A DNA stretch of 64,000 nucleotides from Alloprevotella tannerae (GTDB taxonomy: Bacteria > Bacteroidota > Bacteroidia > Bacteroidales > Bacteroidaceae): NCBI GenBank assembly GCA_015259125.1, contig JABZGR010000004.1, forward strand, positions 42,917 to 106,916, in the 5' to 3' direction. A program made the position numbers and the translations under genes. The notes under the pieces were generated by a model. It made no database searches and was not told where the DNA came from. It worked only from the letters and a program-made list of their open reading frames with translations. Positions 44,427 to 53,610 of this stretch are shown in pieces (the first letter of the stretch is position 1; each line of letters opens with the position of its first letter).

Positions 44427-45344
44427 ATGGAACACGACAAAATAAAACGCGGGAGCTATCTGCGCAAACCGCGCTGGCTCTATAGCAAGATAGAAGGCGG
44501 AGAAAAGTTTAGTTTCGTCGAAAAAACGGTAGAGGAAAACGGACTGCATACGATTTGCTCCAGCGGAAAATGTCCGAATAAAGGACACTGCTGGAAATGT
44601 GGTACGGCTACGTTTATGATTCTCGGCGACCGCTGCACGCGGGCTTGTCGCTTCTGCGCCACGCTTACGGGCCGACCGCTTCCGCCCGAACCGAAAGAAC
44701 CGGAAAAGGTGGCACACAGCATCCAATTGATGAAGCTTAAGCATTGTGTGATAACTTCCGTTGACCGCGATGACCTCCCCGACAAGGGGGCGGCCCACTG
44801 GGCTGCAACGATTCGCGCCATACGGGCGGCCAATCCGGATGTGGTGATTGAGGTCTTGATTCCGGACTATCGCGGCGAGGAGCTACGCACTGTATTAGAG
44901 GCGCGGCCGGACATTGTAGGGCACAATCTGGAAACCGTGCGCCGCCTGACGCCGTCTATCCGCAGCAGGGCGACGTATGAGAACAGTTTGGGCGTCTTGC
45001 AGGAAGTGGCGGCCGCCGGATTTCTGGCCAAAACGGGCATTATGCTGGGCTTAGGCGAAACGCCGGAAGAGGTGGAGGAACTCCTGCGGGATGCGCACGC
45101 TGCGGGTTGCCGTATGATTACGATCGGACAGTATTTGCAACCCGGTCCGGCGCAAGTTGACGTCAAAGAATACGTACACCCTGATCAGTTTGCAGCATAT
45201 AAAGATTACGCGCTCAACTTAGGATTCGACAGTGCCGAGAGTTCGCCGCTCGTGCGCTCGTCTTTCATGGCCGAACGCTCGTTCGTGGAAATGCTGGTTA
45301 AGAAAAAGCGCAACGAAGAAGCGGAGCAAGCAGCACAAGATTAG
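44427..45344 (+). CDS. lipA: Lipoyl synthase LipA
   Basis: A 305-residue radical-SAM enzyme that inserts two sulphurs into octanoyl groups on lipoyl domains. The auxiliary cluster cysteines are Cys44, Cys49 and Cys55 (CSSGKCPNKGHC); the SAM cluster is Cys70-x3-Cys74-x2-Cys77 (CTRACRFC). The C-terminal RSSF carries the Ser that ligates the auxiliary cluster. ATG 44427 is preferred to GTG at 44397, which adds ten unconserved residues. It stands alone, with a promoter and a strong terminator. Confidence 0.96.
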   Translation: MEHDKIKRGSYLRKPRWLYSKIEGGEKFSFVEKTVEENGLHTICSSGKCPNKGHCWKCGTATFMILGDRCTRACRFCATLTGRPLPPEPKEPEKVAHSIQLMKLKHCVITSVDRDDLPDKGAAHWAATIRAIRAANPDVVIEVLIPDYRGEELRTVLEARPDIVGHNLETVRRLTPSIRSRATYENSLGVLQEVAAAGFLAKTGIMLGLGETPEEVEELLRDAHAAGCRMITIGQYLQPGPAQVDVKEYVHPDQFAAYKDYALNLGFDSAESSPLVRSSFMAERSFVEMLVKKKRNEEAEQAAQD

Positions 45345-45379
45345 ATTGCCGCGCTTCCCGTTTCATCATTGGGCCTATA

Positions 45380-45414
45380 AAAAGCCGGGTTTGCTTGAAG
45401 CAAACTCGGCTTTT
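45380..45414 (+). terminator. Terminator of lipA
   Basis: Fifteen-base arms (45380-45394, 45400-45414) with one G-U pair, a 5-base loop, A-run before and T-run after. It may serve the convergent YfhO gene as well. Confidence 0.85.
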
Positions 45415-45464
45415 CGCTTGTTTATCTGCGTCGGCAGCAAGGGCTTTTACCCCCTGCTGCGCGT

Positions 45465-48032
45465 TTAATCTTTCGCTTCGGCCTGACGCTTGCGACGTAA
45501 GCGTAAGGCGATGAGCAGCAGGAGGACAAAAATCACAGCGATGGCGCTGAAAGCAATCGCTTCTGTCACGGAAATGCTCGTCGGGCGATATTCCATCACC
45601 ACAAGATGCTTGCCGGCCGGCACTTTCAAGGCGCGCAGCAAGTAGTTGACGCGGCCAATCTCGACGGGCTGACCATCGACCGTGGCCTTCCAGCCGGGAT
45701 AGTATATTTCGCTAAATACGATCAAACCTCCCTTGTCGCTGGTCACTTCGTAGCGCACTTCATTTGGTTTGCGCTGTGTCAGACGAACGCTGCCGGTGCC
45801 TAAAGGCGAGCCATCGAGCGCGGTGCGGAAGCGCTTGTCGGCCACGGCTGCATGCTTCGTATCCAAACGCTTGAGGGCAGCCATCTCGGCATCGGGCGTG
45901 TCGACGTATTTCACGTCGGTCGCGAACCAAGCGTTGCCGTTCGCATAAGGATTCTGAAGGGCCTGACCGGCTTGTGCGCCGAAGATGATCCATTTTGCGT
46001 TGAGCATATTCAAAACCGGCGCCAAGCTATCGCCCGGTACGCGCTGCATATCGCCGCCCGCCATATTGATGGCGCCTAAGAAGCCTTGCAACTCATCGTT
46101 CAAGCAGCGGTCGATCAGGTCTTGATAGCGGTGCAACTTGGCCGCATTGTAACCACCAATGCTCTGGAAGAAGTAGGCCGTTCGGTTGCTCGTCTCGTTA
46201 AACGGATTGCCCTCGCTGAGGTTCAATACGCGGAAATCGGTTTTATCCTTGCGCACGACGTCTTCGGCCGCGGACGGGGTCAACGTTTGCATTTGCACGG
46301 GATCGGTAAAGGAGGCGTCGTTGAGGTAATGTTTGTCGACTTGCCACAAATCAAAGAGGCAAACGACAAACAGGCCAACGCAAAGCATCCAAGACTTGAT
46401 CATACCGCGCAAATAAAGCCACAAGAGGCCGATACCTACCAATATAATAAGGAGCGAACGCAAAGCTGAAGCGGCCAAAATGGCGTGGTGCATATCGGAA
46501 ATTGCGCCGCGGTAACTATTGACAAAGTCGAAGCCTAAGGCAGAACCCATTGCGCTGAGTGCGGCATCGTCTTTCGCGCTGATACAATCGCCCGCAAGAC
46601 TCGGGAATAGCCACAAAAGCAGGCAGAGGCCGGCCGTAAGGGCTGAAGCAACGGAGAAAGCAATTTTGCCGCGCTTTGTTCCGAAGACGTCGGCGGGACT
46701 TTTAATCAGGCGTGCCAAGGCTAACATCGCCAACAAAGGAATGGCAAACTCAGCCACGACGAGTGCCGAACTGGGTGTGCGGAATTTATTGTAAAGCGGC
46801 AGATGATCTATACAGAAATTGGTAAAGGCGGGATTATTATGGCCCCACGCGAAGAGGAAAGAAAGCACGGTGGAAGCCAAAAGTGCCCACTTCAAAGGCC
46901 CACGCACGAAGAAGAGGCCAAAGATAAAGAGGAAACAAACGAAAGCCCCAACATAAACAGGGCCGACGGTGAAGGGTTGGTCGCCCCAATATTGATCTAA
47001 TCCGGGCGGAGTTACTTGTTGTCCGCTCTTGGCCGCGATTTCCTGAAAGCGGCCTGCGGCCTGATAAAAGCGATCATAGCCGTTGAGTTCCTCAACATTG
47101 GGACGATCTAAAATACTGCCGGAACCGCCGCCGTTAAAATCGGGAACAAGCAGCGTAAAACTCTCGCCTACGCCGTAGCTCCATTGCGTAATATAGTCGC
47201 GATCTAAGCCGCCGTTCGTCGCTTGCGCTTTCTCGGGCGTCTGCGGAGAGAGTTCGGCGGGTCCACGCATAGACAATTTTGAGTATTCGTAGGTATGATA
47301 CAGGTTGGAAACGTTAGCTAATAAACCCACAACGCCGGCTAAAAGAATCACGCCCGTAGCTTTGGCCCACTGAGGTAGGGCCTTGCGGCGCGCAGCATCG
47401 ATGCCGTATGCCAAGACAAGGAAGAACATGACAAAGGCAAAGTAGTAGGACATCTGAATGTGGTTGGACATAATTTGAAAGGCGGTGAAGAGCGCCGTAA
47501 CAAAAGATCCCCAGAGCAGCTTTCCGCGATAGCAGAGTATAAGGCCGGCAATCGTGGGCGGAATAAAGGTCAAGGTCATCACTTTCCAAATGTGCCCCGC
47601 CGCAATAATGATGCAGAAGTACGAGGAAAAGGCCCAGACGATCGCCCCCAAGGCCGCCAGCCACGGGCGGAAATTGAAGGCGCGCAATAATATGTAGAAG
47701 CCCAACAAAAATAGGAAGAGATAGAGTACCGGTCCGGAAGTAAAGAGTCCGTAAGCCTTAGCAAAGAATCCCAAAAACGAACTCGATTCATAGGCCGGCG
47801 CGATCTGATAAGTTGGCATGCCGCTAAAGAGCGTGTTCGTCCAGCGCGTCTGCTCGCCGGTTGCGGCCACGTATTCTGCATTCTCACGCCCTTGGCCCAC
47901 AGCGGCCATCGCGTCGTGGCCGCCCAAGACCAGCCCTTGGCTAATCGGCGTCATGAAATAAGTAAAAGCGATCACGAGAAACAGCAATACAGCTATCGCG
48001 TCGCCGGAAATTTTCTTCAAGAAAGTATTCAT
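45465..48032 (-). CDS. YfhO family membrane protein
   Basis: An 855-residue integral membrane protein with more than a dozen hydrophobic helices and a C-terminal extracytoplasmic domain (GLIVFSEIYYPGWKATVDGQ, a family hallmark), followed by a final helix and a basic tail. YfhO proteins are predicted GT-C-type glycosyltransferases that decorate surface polymers with lipid-linked sugars; the acceptor is not known here. ATG 48032 (MNTFLKKISGDAIAVLLF) is chosen over an upstream in-frame start at 48092 with unrelated sequence. A TACTTTTG -7 box lies at 48081-48088. Confidence 0.88.
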   Translation of the reverse strand: MNTFLKKISGDAIAVLLFLVIAFTYFMTPISQGLVLGGHDAMAAVGQGRENAEYVAATGEQTRWTNTLFSGMPTYQIAPAYESSSFLGFFAKAYGLFTSGPVLYLFLFLLGFYILLRAFNFRPWLAALGAIVWAFSSYFCIIIAAGHIWKVMTLTFIPPTIAGLILCYRGKLLWGSFVTALFTAFQIMSNHIQMSYYFAFVMFFLVLAYGIDAARRKALPQWAKATGVILLAGVVGLLANVSNLYHTYEYSKLSMRGPAELSPQTPEKAQATNGGLDRDYITQWSYGVGESFTLLVPDFNGGGSGSILDRPNVEELNGYDRFYQAAGRFQEIAAKSGQQVTPPGLDQYWGDQPFTVGPVYVGAFVCFLFIFGLFFVRGPLKWALLASTVLSFLFAWGHNNPAFTNFCIDHLPLYNKFRTPSSALVVAEFAIPLLAMLALARLIKSPADVFGTKRGKIAFSVASALTAGLCLLLWLFPSLAGDCISAKDDAALSAMGSALGFDFVNSYRGAISDMHHAILAASALRSLLIILVGIGLLWLYLRGMIKSWMLCVGLFVVCLFDLWQVDKHYLNDASFTDPVQMQTLTPSAAEDVVRKDKTDFRVLNLSEGNPFNETSNRTAYFFQSIGGYNAAKLHRYQDLIDRCLNDELQGFLGAINMAGGDMQRVPGDSLAPVLNMLNAKWIIFGAQAGQALQNPYANGNAWFATDVKYVDTPDAEMAALKRLDTKHAAVADKRFRTALDGSPLGTGSVRLTQRKPNEVRYEVTSDKGGLIVFSEIYYPGWKATVDGQPVEIGRVNYLLRALKVPAGKHLVVMEYRPTSISVTEAIAFSAIAVIFVLLLLIALRLRRKRQAEAKD

Positions 48033-48080
48033 TGTCGTTTTATTTTTTGGCTGGGTTAAGGGCGATCGGCCCTGCGCTTG

Positions 48081-48088
48081 CAAAAGTA
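48081..48088 (-). promoter_or_regulatory. -7 box of the YfhO gene
   Basis: TACTTTTG on the minus strand, 49 bases before the ATG. The -33 element is not clear. Confidence 0.45.
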
Positions 48089-48204
48089 GCAATTATAATC
48101 GGCGCAGGCGCTACTGCACCCGAAAAAGGCCCATCTTTATGGCCGAAGGCGGCCGCCGGCGCTTAGCAAGACGTCACAGCGTTATCGGAGGTCGGGCTTT
48201 CGGC

Positions 48205-49353
48205 TTACAAACGTCCGGTAATGACCTCTTCGTACAAATCGTGCATCCGGCGGGCCAAGGCATCGGGCGAAAAAGTTGTTTGTGCGTGTTCCAAACCACG
48301 CATTATCATCGCTTGGCGGCGCGATTCGTCATTGACAACGACTTGCAGCGCAGCCGTCAACTCCTCAACGCTGTCGGGCGCGACGTATAAGGCGGCGGGG
48401 CCGCCTGCTTCGGGCAAACTCGAGACGGAAGTGGTCACGACGGGGCAGCTACTCAGCATCGCTTCGACCACGGGCAGGCCGAAACCTTCGTAGAAAGAAG
48501 GATAGACGAAGGCGCGCGCACAGCAGTAGAGCGCTTGCAGATCCTCGTTGTTCCGAATGTGGGGCAAGAAGCGTATGATAGCGTCCAAATGGTGTTCGGC
48601 CACATACTTCCGCACCTCAGCTTCATACTCGCGGCCTCGCCCTACAATCAAGAGCGGCAGGCGGTCGGCGGCGGGGAGTTGCTCTACGGCTTTCACCAAG
48701 CCGAGCAGATTTTTGCGCGAATTGATGGCCCCCACATATAATAAATAATCCTGCGGCAAATCCTCAACCGCCACGCGGGCAATCCTGCGCGCCATTTCCG
48801 ACGTCGGAGGATGATAGAACAAAGGTTGTGCAGGCTGATAAATCACACTGATTTTTTCTTCGCCGATGCCGTAATACTGCATCACGTCGCGCTTTGTAGA
48901 CTCGCTAATAGCCACGATGCGCGTAGCGTAGCGGCAAGCGTAGCGCGCTTTGAGGTCATAAATGCGCCGGTCGATCGCATGATACATTTGCGGAAACGTA
49001 TGCCAAGCTACGTCGTGCATTGTTACGACTGAGGGGATTCGCCGCCGCACCAAGCCGACGGGCAATTCGTGGCTCAAGCCGTGAAACAAATCAACGCGAT
49101 CTTTGGCCGCGCGTCCGGCCAGGCCGAAAGTGCGCCAAAAACCTCCCGGAAACAAAACTCCCGGGCGCACAACGCGGCAGCGATTGCGCCGGATATAAGG
49201 CTGCGTCTGCTCCGTAACGCGCACTTTGGGTGTATAAAGCAGGTGCAAATCTTCCGGATAGTTTTTCAATTGTCCATCCAGCAGCGTCCTACTGTAGTTT
49301 CCCAGTCCGGTAAAGTTGTTAAACAGCCTCTTGGCGTCGTAAGCAATTCTCAT
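48205..49353 (-). CDS. Glycosyltransferase family 4 (group 1)
   Basis: A 382-residue GT-B enzyme. The N-terminal domain starts MRIAYDAKRLFNNFTGLGNY, and the C-terminal donor-binding domain has PSFYEGFGLPVVEAMLSSCP, the family's E-x7-E motif. It probably adds a hexose to a surface polysaccharide or lipopolysaccharide. It is divergent from the Kdo/LPS kinase gene across a 99-base gap, suggesting a shared role in envelope glycan synthesis. A weaker -7 box, TATTTTCG, lies at 49375-49382 on the minus strand. Confidence 0.9.
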   Translation of the reverse strand: MRIAYDAKRLFNNFTGLGNYSRTLLDGQLKNYPEDLHLLYTPKVRVTEQTQPYIRRNRCRVVRPGVLFPGGFWRTFGLAGRAAKDRVDLFHGLSHELPVGLVRRRIPSVVTMHDVAWHTFPQMYHAIDRRIYDLKARYACRYATRIVAISESTKRDVMQYYGIGEEKISVIYQPAQPLFYHPPTSEMARRIARVAVEDLPQDYLLYVGAINSRKNLLGLVKAVEQLPAADRLPLLIVGRGREYEAEVRKYVAEHHLDAIIRFLPHIRNNEDLQALYCCARAFVYPSFYEGFGLPVVEAMLSSCPVVTTSVSSLPEAGGPAALYVAPDSVEELTAALQVVVNDESRRQAMIMRGLEHAQTTFSPDALARRMHDLYEEVITGRL

Positions 49354-49410
49354 AAAGTGGTATTCAATCGCGGACGAAAATACGCTAATTTAAGTTTTTA
49401 GCCAAATAAT

Positions 49411-49441
49411 TTGGCCGTTTTTACGGCCTACGCTACTTTTG
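49411..49441 (+). promoter_or_regulatory. Promoter of the LPS kinase gene, with internal dyad
   Basis: TTG (49411-49413) and TACTTTTG (49434-49441) are 20 bases apart. The spacer carries the dyad ggccgt-tttt-acggcc (49413-49428), a possible operator. The ATG is 12 bases after the -7 box. Confidence 0.65.
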
Positions 49442-49452
49442 CCCTCACTTAA

Positions 49453-50289
49453 ATGCGCCGCGTGCCCTTTTCCGCTATGTTCCTTCTGATGAGGCGCGCG
49501 CGAAGGCCTTACGATCACCCTCTTTTGACTCATTTACGCAAGACATTGAAAATTCTGACGAATCCCAAGATTGACGCGGCGCGTCCTTTTATGGACCGCA
49601 TCGTGAGCGAGTTTGAAAACGGACGCAGTTTGCGCGAAAGTCGCAACAGCATACGCGTATGTGTTTTCGAGGGAGAAGAATTTAACGTCAAGCGCTATGG
49701 GCGTCCGCGCGGCTGGCGCAAGCTGGTCTACTCGCTCTTTCGCACGCCGAAAGGCTTGCGCGCCTATACGTATCCGGCGCGCTTGCTGGCAGCGGGCATA
49801 GAGACGCCGGAGGCCGTCGGATATCGGGAAGAGCGCGAGGGACTTTGGCTTACGAACAGCTATTTCGTAAGTAGGCAATGCCCCTATTCGCGGCGCTTCT
49901 ACGAGTTTGCGGAAGTGCAACTCACGCCTGAGAATATGGAAATCATCGCGCAATTTGCCGCCTTGGCAGCTCGCATGCACGAGCAAGGCATCTTGCATCG
50001 CGACTTCTCACCGGGCAATATTTTGTTTGATCAAGTGGAAGGCCGATGGCGCTTCTCTTTGGTAGATACGAACCGGATGTATTTCGGGCCGGTAAGCGTG
50101 CGCCGCGGCTGCGAAAACTTCGCACGTCTGTGGGGGCAGACCTGCTTTTTTGAATTGCTCGCCTTGAAATATGCCGAGGCGCGCGGAGCGAATGCGGCCG
50201 ACTGCCTAAAATGGATGTTATCAGCCCGCAAAAAATTTTGGTTGCGCTATATTCGCCGCCACGGCCGCCCCTTTGCCATCGACCTCTGA
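49453..50289 (+). CDS. Lipopolysaccharide (Kdo/heptose) kinase, InaA/WaaP family
   Basis: A 278-residue kinase-like protein. HRDFSPGNILFD near residues 180-190 is the catalytic loop (HxDxxxxN), and SLVDTNRM is the metal-binding DFG equivalent. The nucleotide-binding lobe has FNVKRYG with the conserved Lys. Such proteins phosphorylate Kdo or heptose in the lipopolysaccharide core, using ATP in the cytosol. In-frame ATGs at 49477 and 49489 are alternative starts. Single gene, divergent from a glycosyltransferase gene. Confidence 0.85.
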   Translation: MRRVPFSAMFLLMRRARRPYDHPLLTHLRKTLKILTNPKIDAARPFMDRIVSEFENGRSLRESRNSIRVCVFEGEEFNVKRYGRPRGWRKLVYSLFRTPKGLRAYTYPARLLAAGIETPEAVGYREEREGLWLTNSYFVSRQCPYSRRFYEFAEVQLTPENMEIIAQFAALAARMHEQGILHRDFSPGNILFDQVEGRWRFSLVDTNRMYFGPVSVRRGCENFARLWGQTCFFELLALKYAEARGANAADCLKWMLSARKKFWLRYIRRHGRPFAIDL

Positions 50290-50626
50290 GGCAAAGGCGT
50301 AGGCGAAAGGTGCCACGCCGACAACCCACGCTCTTTTTAGTTCGCATAACGATGTATATAAGCAATCGTTGGCGGCTTTTCTTTTGTCGACAAGTCCTGC
50401 TACGGAGCTACACATAGCTACTGCATCTACGCCCAATGGGATTGCGGATGCGACACACCCGGTTTCTTTTCCGTCTGACTTGACGACGCCCTCCGTCGAC
50501 TTTTTTCACCTCGCGCGCAAGGCTCTTTTGCGAGACTCGGTCGCGATAATGGTGTGCAAAGGTTCGACTTTTCCACACGCGGCAACGCGCATTTACCACC
50601 TTTCCATCCCACGATTTTAGTTTACG
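50290..50626. other. Gap after the LPS kinase gene
   Basis: About 340 bases; small open frames on both strands, none with a start signal or motif. Confidence 0.4.
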
Positions 50627-50714
50627 CTCACGAGCGTACACCTTTTTTATCGTGAGCGTACACCTTTACGCTCGTGAGCGCAAACCTTTTTTCTCGTGAG
50701 CGCAAATGCGGGTA
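50627..50714 (+). repeat. Family A array, four 22-bp units
   Basis: Units at 50627, 50649, 50671 and 50693, each 22 bases. Cores read ctcacgagcg, atcgtgagcg, ctcgtgagcg and ctcgtgagcg. The first unit extends to TTACGCTC-AC-GAGCGTA. Lies between convergent genes. Confidence 0.9.
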
Positions 50715-51065
50715 GTAGGATTGGGTGGAAAATAGTTGGGAAAACATAGGAGTATTATCCCACGCAAAACATAGCGTTCCGGCGCACTAAGCAATGCTTA
50801 GACGGAAAGTGGGCGATAATGGGAGGCAAGGCCTCGAACGAAAAAGGGGGCGACGGCTTGCGCAATAAGGCGCAGGCGGGGAGATGTGGAGAATAGAAGG
50901 GCGAAAAGAAGTGATCGTTTCACCTAAAGAGAAAGAAGATGACGCCGTGCCGAATGGAGGCGGCGCAGACTTTCGGCGGCGCATAAAAGGCGGCGAAAGC
51001 AGCATTGGAAACCGAAGGTGCACCGGCTGAAAGTAAGTGAGGGAGACGGCGGCGGCGGGACAGGC
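50715..51065. other. Gap before dacB 3' end
   Basis: About 350 bases, no gene or terminator recognised. Confidence 0.35.
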
Positions 51066-52286
51066 TTAAGGGGCAGTCATCGCTTCGCACACTTTATCTT
51101 GGAAGCGGTGGGCTACCGACCGGCGCAAGATGCCTTGATTCATAATGGCAAAACAGAGGGTATGGCCGTTGGGGGCTGTGCAATAGCCCGAGAGGGTGCT
51201 GACGCCTTCCAAGGTACCTGTTTTGGCGGAAACGTTGGCGTAGGCGGGGCCTGAGGTCATACGTTTGCGCAAGGTGCCATCGACGCCGGCAAGCGGAAGC
51301 GAGGGTTGCAGGTGCAGAAAGATGCCTTCGTGGGCATAGGCGTAGCGGAGGAAGGAGGTCAATAAGCGGGGGGAGGCGTAATTGTACAAACTGAGACCGC
51401 TTCCGTCGGCAAAACTAAAATCGGCGGGCGAGAGGCCTTGATGGCGTACTAACTCTTTGATGTAGGCGATGGCTTGTTTGCGGTCGGCGTAGGCGATACC
51501 GCTGCGGGCGGCCAACTGATAAAAGAGTGCCTCAGCATAAAGGTTGTCGCTCTGCTTCATCATGCGGAGCAATACTTGATCAATCGTGTGGGTACGCACG
51601 GTCCAGAGCGATGCGCCGGAGGAAATGCGCCCCTCAATCAAGCTACCGGCAAGCCTGATGCCGGCATCTTTCAAAGCGGAGGAGAGGGCTGCGGCAAAGT
51701 TGTCGCGCTGATTGTAGAGCAAGGGGGTGAGCGGCGGGTTGTCATCGTCCCAACACCAGCCCCAACCTAGGCGGGCGGAGTCTTTGAGGGAGAGATCTAA
51801 AATGACGTCGCCGGCAATGGCGCGCACACCTCGTGCATCCAAGGCGTGGATCAAGGCCCAGAGATCATCGTGGCCGAAGCGGGGATCGAAACCACCCTTG
51901 ATGTAGATGTTGCCTTCGAGCGTTGAGTCGTTGATGCTTCCTTCGCCGTAGAGTGAGGTGCGGAAGTTGAAGTCGGTACCTAATTGTGAAAGGGCCGTCA
52001 CGGCGGTGATGACTTTCTCGTTGGACGCCGGGCGCATCAGTTGGTCGGCGCCAAAAGCTAAGATGGTGCTGTCGGCCGTAAGGTCGTAAATATGCAGGCC
52101 CACTTGCGAACGGGTGAGGAGATCGGGCGTCAACAAGCTGTCGACGCGCTGACAGATTTTGATGGCTGTGCTGTCGTCGGCCATTTGCATGGCGACCGTC
52201 TTTGCCGCAGCCGGACTGAAGCTGAGACTAAAACCACCAATAACGGAGAGGAGCAACAGAAGCAACGTTCTGAAAGGGGCGTACAT
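51066..52286 (-). CDS. dacB: D-alanyl-D-alanine carboxypeptidase/endopeptidase (PBP4/DacB family)
   Basis: A 406-residue periplasmic penicillin-binding protein of the S13 peptidase family, with a signal peptide (about 1-28). The three active-site motifs are PASNEK (Ser88-x-x-Lys91), SDN (246-248) and KTG (355-357). It trims or cleaves peptidoglycan cross-links. It is shorter than E. coli DacB (477) because the inserted domain between the first two motifs is small. A terminator at 52325-52348 separates it from the upstream skp gene, so it is likely transcribed on its own. Confidence 0.93.
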   Translation of the reverse strand: MYAPFRTLLLLLLSVIGGFSLSFSPAAAKTVAMQMADDSTAIKICQRVDSLLTPDLLTRSQVGLHIYDLTADSTILAFGADQLMRPASNEKVITAVTALSQLGTDFNFRTSLYGEGSINDSTLEGNIYIKGGFDPRFGHDDLWALIHALDARGVRAIAGDVILDLSLKDSARLGWGWCWDDDNPPLTPLLYNQRDNFAAALSSALKDAGIRLAGSLIEGRISSGASLWTVRTHTIDQVLLRMMKQSDNLYAEALFYQLAARSGIAYADRKQAIAYIKELVRHQGLSPADFSFADGSGLSLYNYASPRLLTSFLRYAYAHEGIFLHLQPSLPLAGVDGTLRKRMTSGPAYANVSAKTGTLEGVSTLSGYCTAPNGHTLCFAIMNQGILRRSVAHRFQDKVCEAMTAP

Positions 52287-52324
52287 CGTAAAGAGAACTT
52301 GAGGATTCGTTATTTCGCAGAAAA

Positions 52325-52348
52325 CCTCTCCCCCCGAGGGGGAAGAGG
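52325..52348 (-). terminator. Terminator after the skp genes
   Basis: Stem cctcttccccc / gggggagagg on the minus strand followed by TTTT, 41 bases after the second skp-like stop. Confidence 0.7.
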
Positions 52349-52388
52349 ATGTATATAGAATATTTGAGTTCGGTAGTGCGTAAAAAAA

Positions 52389-52919
52389 TTACTTCTTAGC
52401 GCTGCTTGCAGACAAGCCCAACTTCGTGCGGATCTTTGCCGTTACATTCTCACTCAAAGCGGGATTGATGAAAATACCGGCTGATTGGGCTGCATTGCTG
52501 TCCATAATGTAGACGTAATTGCCTTCTTTGGCAACAGCATTGATAGCATCCATCACTTTTGTGATGATGGGCTGCATTTTTTGCGAAGATGCTTCTTGCA
52601 AAGCTTTTTCGTCATCGGCTCTGGCTTGGTCGAGCTTCTGGCTAAGTTCGGTTAATTCTTGCTGACGACGAGTGCGGATATTTTCGGGGGTCTTGTCGTT
52701 GACCTCTTGTTGGAACTTTTCGTATTTCGTCTGCAATTCTTTTTGCATATCTTCAAGATCTTTCTTAAACTTATCTTGCATGCCTTGCAGTTCGGTCTGC
52801 GCTGTCTTGTAGGCCGGCATATCTTGGATAATGCTAGCGTAATCAAACTGAGCATACTTTTGAGCAAATAGGCTCAAGGGGGCTACGAAAAGAGCCAGCA
52901 ACAAAATCTTTTTCAACAT
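52389..52919 (-). CDS. OmpH/Skp family periplasmic chaperone
   Basis: A 176-residue protein with a signal peptide (1-19, cleaved near LFA-QKYA), a small beta core (YAQFDYASIIQDMPAYKTAQTEL) and a long charged coiled coil (about 45-110) as in Skp, which holds unfolded outer-membrane proteins as a trimer. The C-terminal AVAKEGNYVYIMDSNAAQSAG is the second half of the core. Second of two tandem paralogues downstream of bamA. Confidence 0.92.
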   Translation of the reverse strand: MLKKILLLALFVAPLSLFAQKYAQFDYASIIQDMPAYKTAQTELQGMQDKFKKDLEDMQKELQTKYEKFQQEVNDKTPENIRTRRQQELTELSQKLDQARADDEKALQEASSQKMQPIITKVMDAINAVAKEGNYVYIMDSNAAQSAGIFINPALSENVTAKIRTKLGLSASSAKK

Positions 52920-52972
52920 GTTTCTATCTGTTTTTAATTATTATGCACTTTAATGTCGCGAAAGTAGGCAAT

Positions 52973-53491
52973 TTAATTGGAATAGCCTAATTTGGCGAGT
53001 ACTTCGTTACTAATATCAATGGAGGGAGAAGCGAAGATGATGCCTGCCGTCTCACTGGCGCGATCCAAAATCAACTGGAAGCCGCGCTGATCGGCGATGG
53101 ACTTGATCGCACTGTAAATATCGTCCTGAATAGGGCGGATAAGGCTTTCGCGCTTTTTGTATAATTCGCCCTCGGGACCAAAATATTTCTTCTTCAATTC
53201 GGACGCTTCTTTCTCTTTAGCGACAATGGCTTGCTCGCGCTCTTTCTTCTGCTCGGCAGAAAGGAAGACCGACTCGCTCTGATACTTCTTGTAGAGGGTC
53301 TTGGCTTCGGTATCTTTGGCCTCGACTTCAGCTTGCCATTTCTTGGAAACTTGATTTAATTGCTCGTTGGCGCGCTCATAGGCCGGGATGTTGCCCATAA
53401 TGTATTCCATATCTACTAAGGCGAACTTCTGCGCCGCTGCCGGCAAGGTAAATGCTCCAAAAAGGAGGAACAGCATCAAAAACTTTTTCAT
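52973..53491 (-). CDS. OmpH/Skp family periplasmic chaperone, first paralogue
   Basis: A 172-residue Skp-like chaperone with a signal peptide (MKKFLMLFLLFGAFTLPAAA) and the core FALVDMEYIMGNIPAYERA. A coiled coil rich in Lys/Glu follows, then QRGFQLILDRASETAGIIFA. ATG 53491 is preferred; the frame extends to 53539 without a signal peptide. It is only distantly similar to its neighbour and lies 119 bases after bamA, so probably in the same transcript. Confidence 0.92.
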   Translation of the reverse strand: MKKFLMLFLLFGAFTLPAAAQKFALVDMEYIMGNIPAYERANEQLNQVSKKWQAEVEAKDTEAKTLYKKYQSESVFLSAEQKKEREQAIVAKEKEASELKKKYFGPEGELYKKRESLIRPIQDDIYSAIKSIADQRGFQLILDRASETAGIIFASPSIDISNEVLAKLGYSN

Positions 53492-53610
53492 TCTAATTAT
53501 GCTTTTATCGTTCGTTCTCTTTCTTAATACATTATTCATGACGACTGACGGCGGGGCTTGTTACGCTATCGGGCAACAATTTATGCAGTCGTCAAGAAAA
53601 TGATGGGCGA

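Noticed and set aside
6999..50714. CRISPR array reading of the repeat arrays
   Set aside because: Units are contiguous with no unique spacers, only four copies occur per array, and no cas genes are present.
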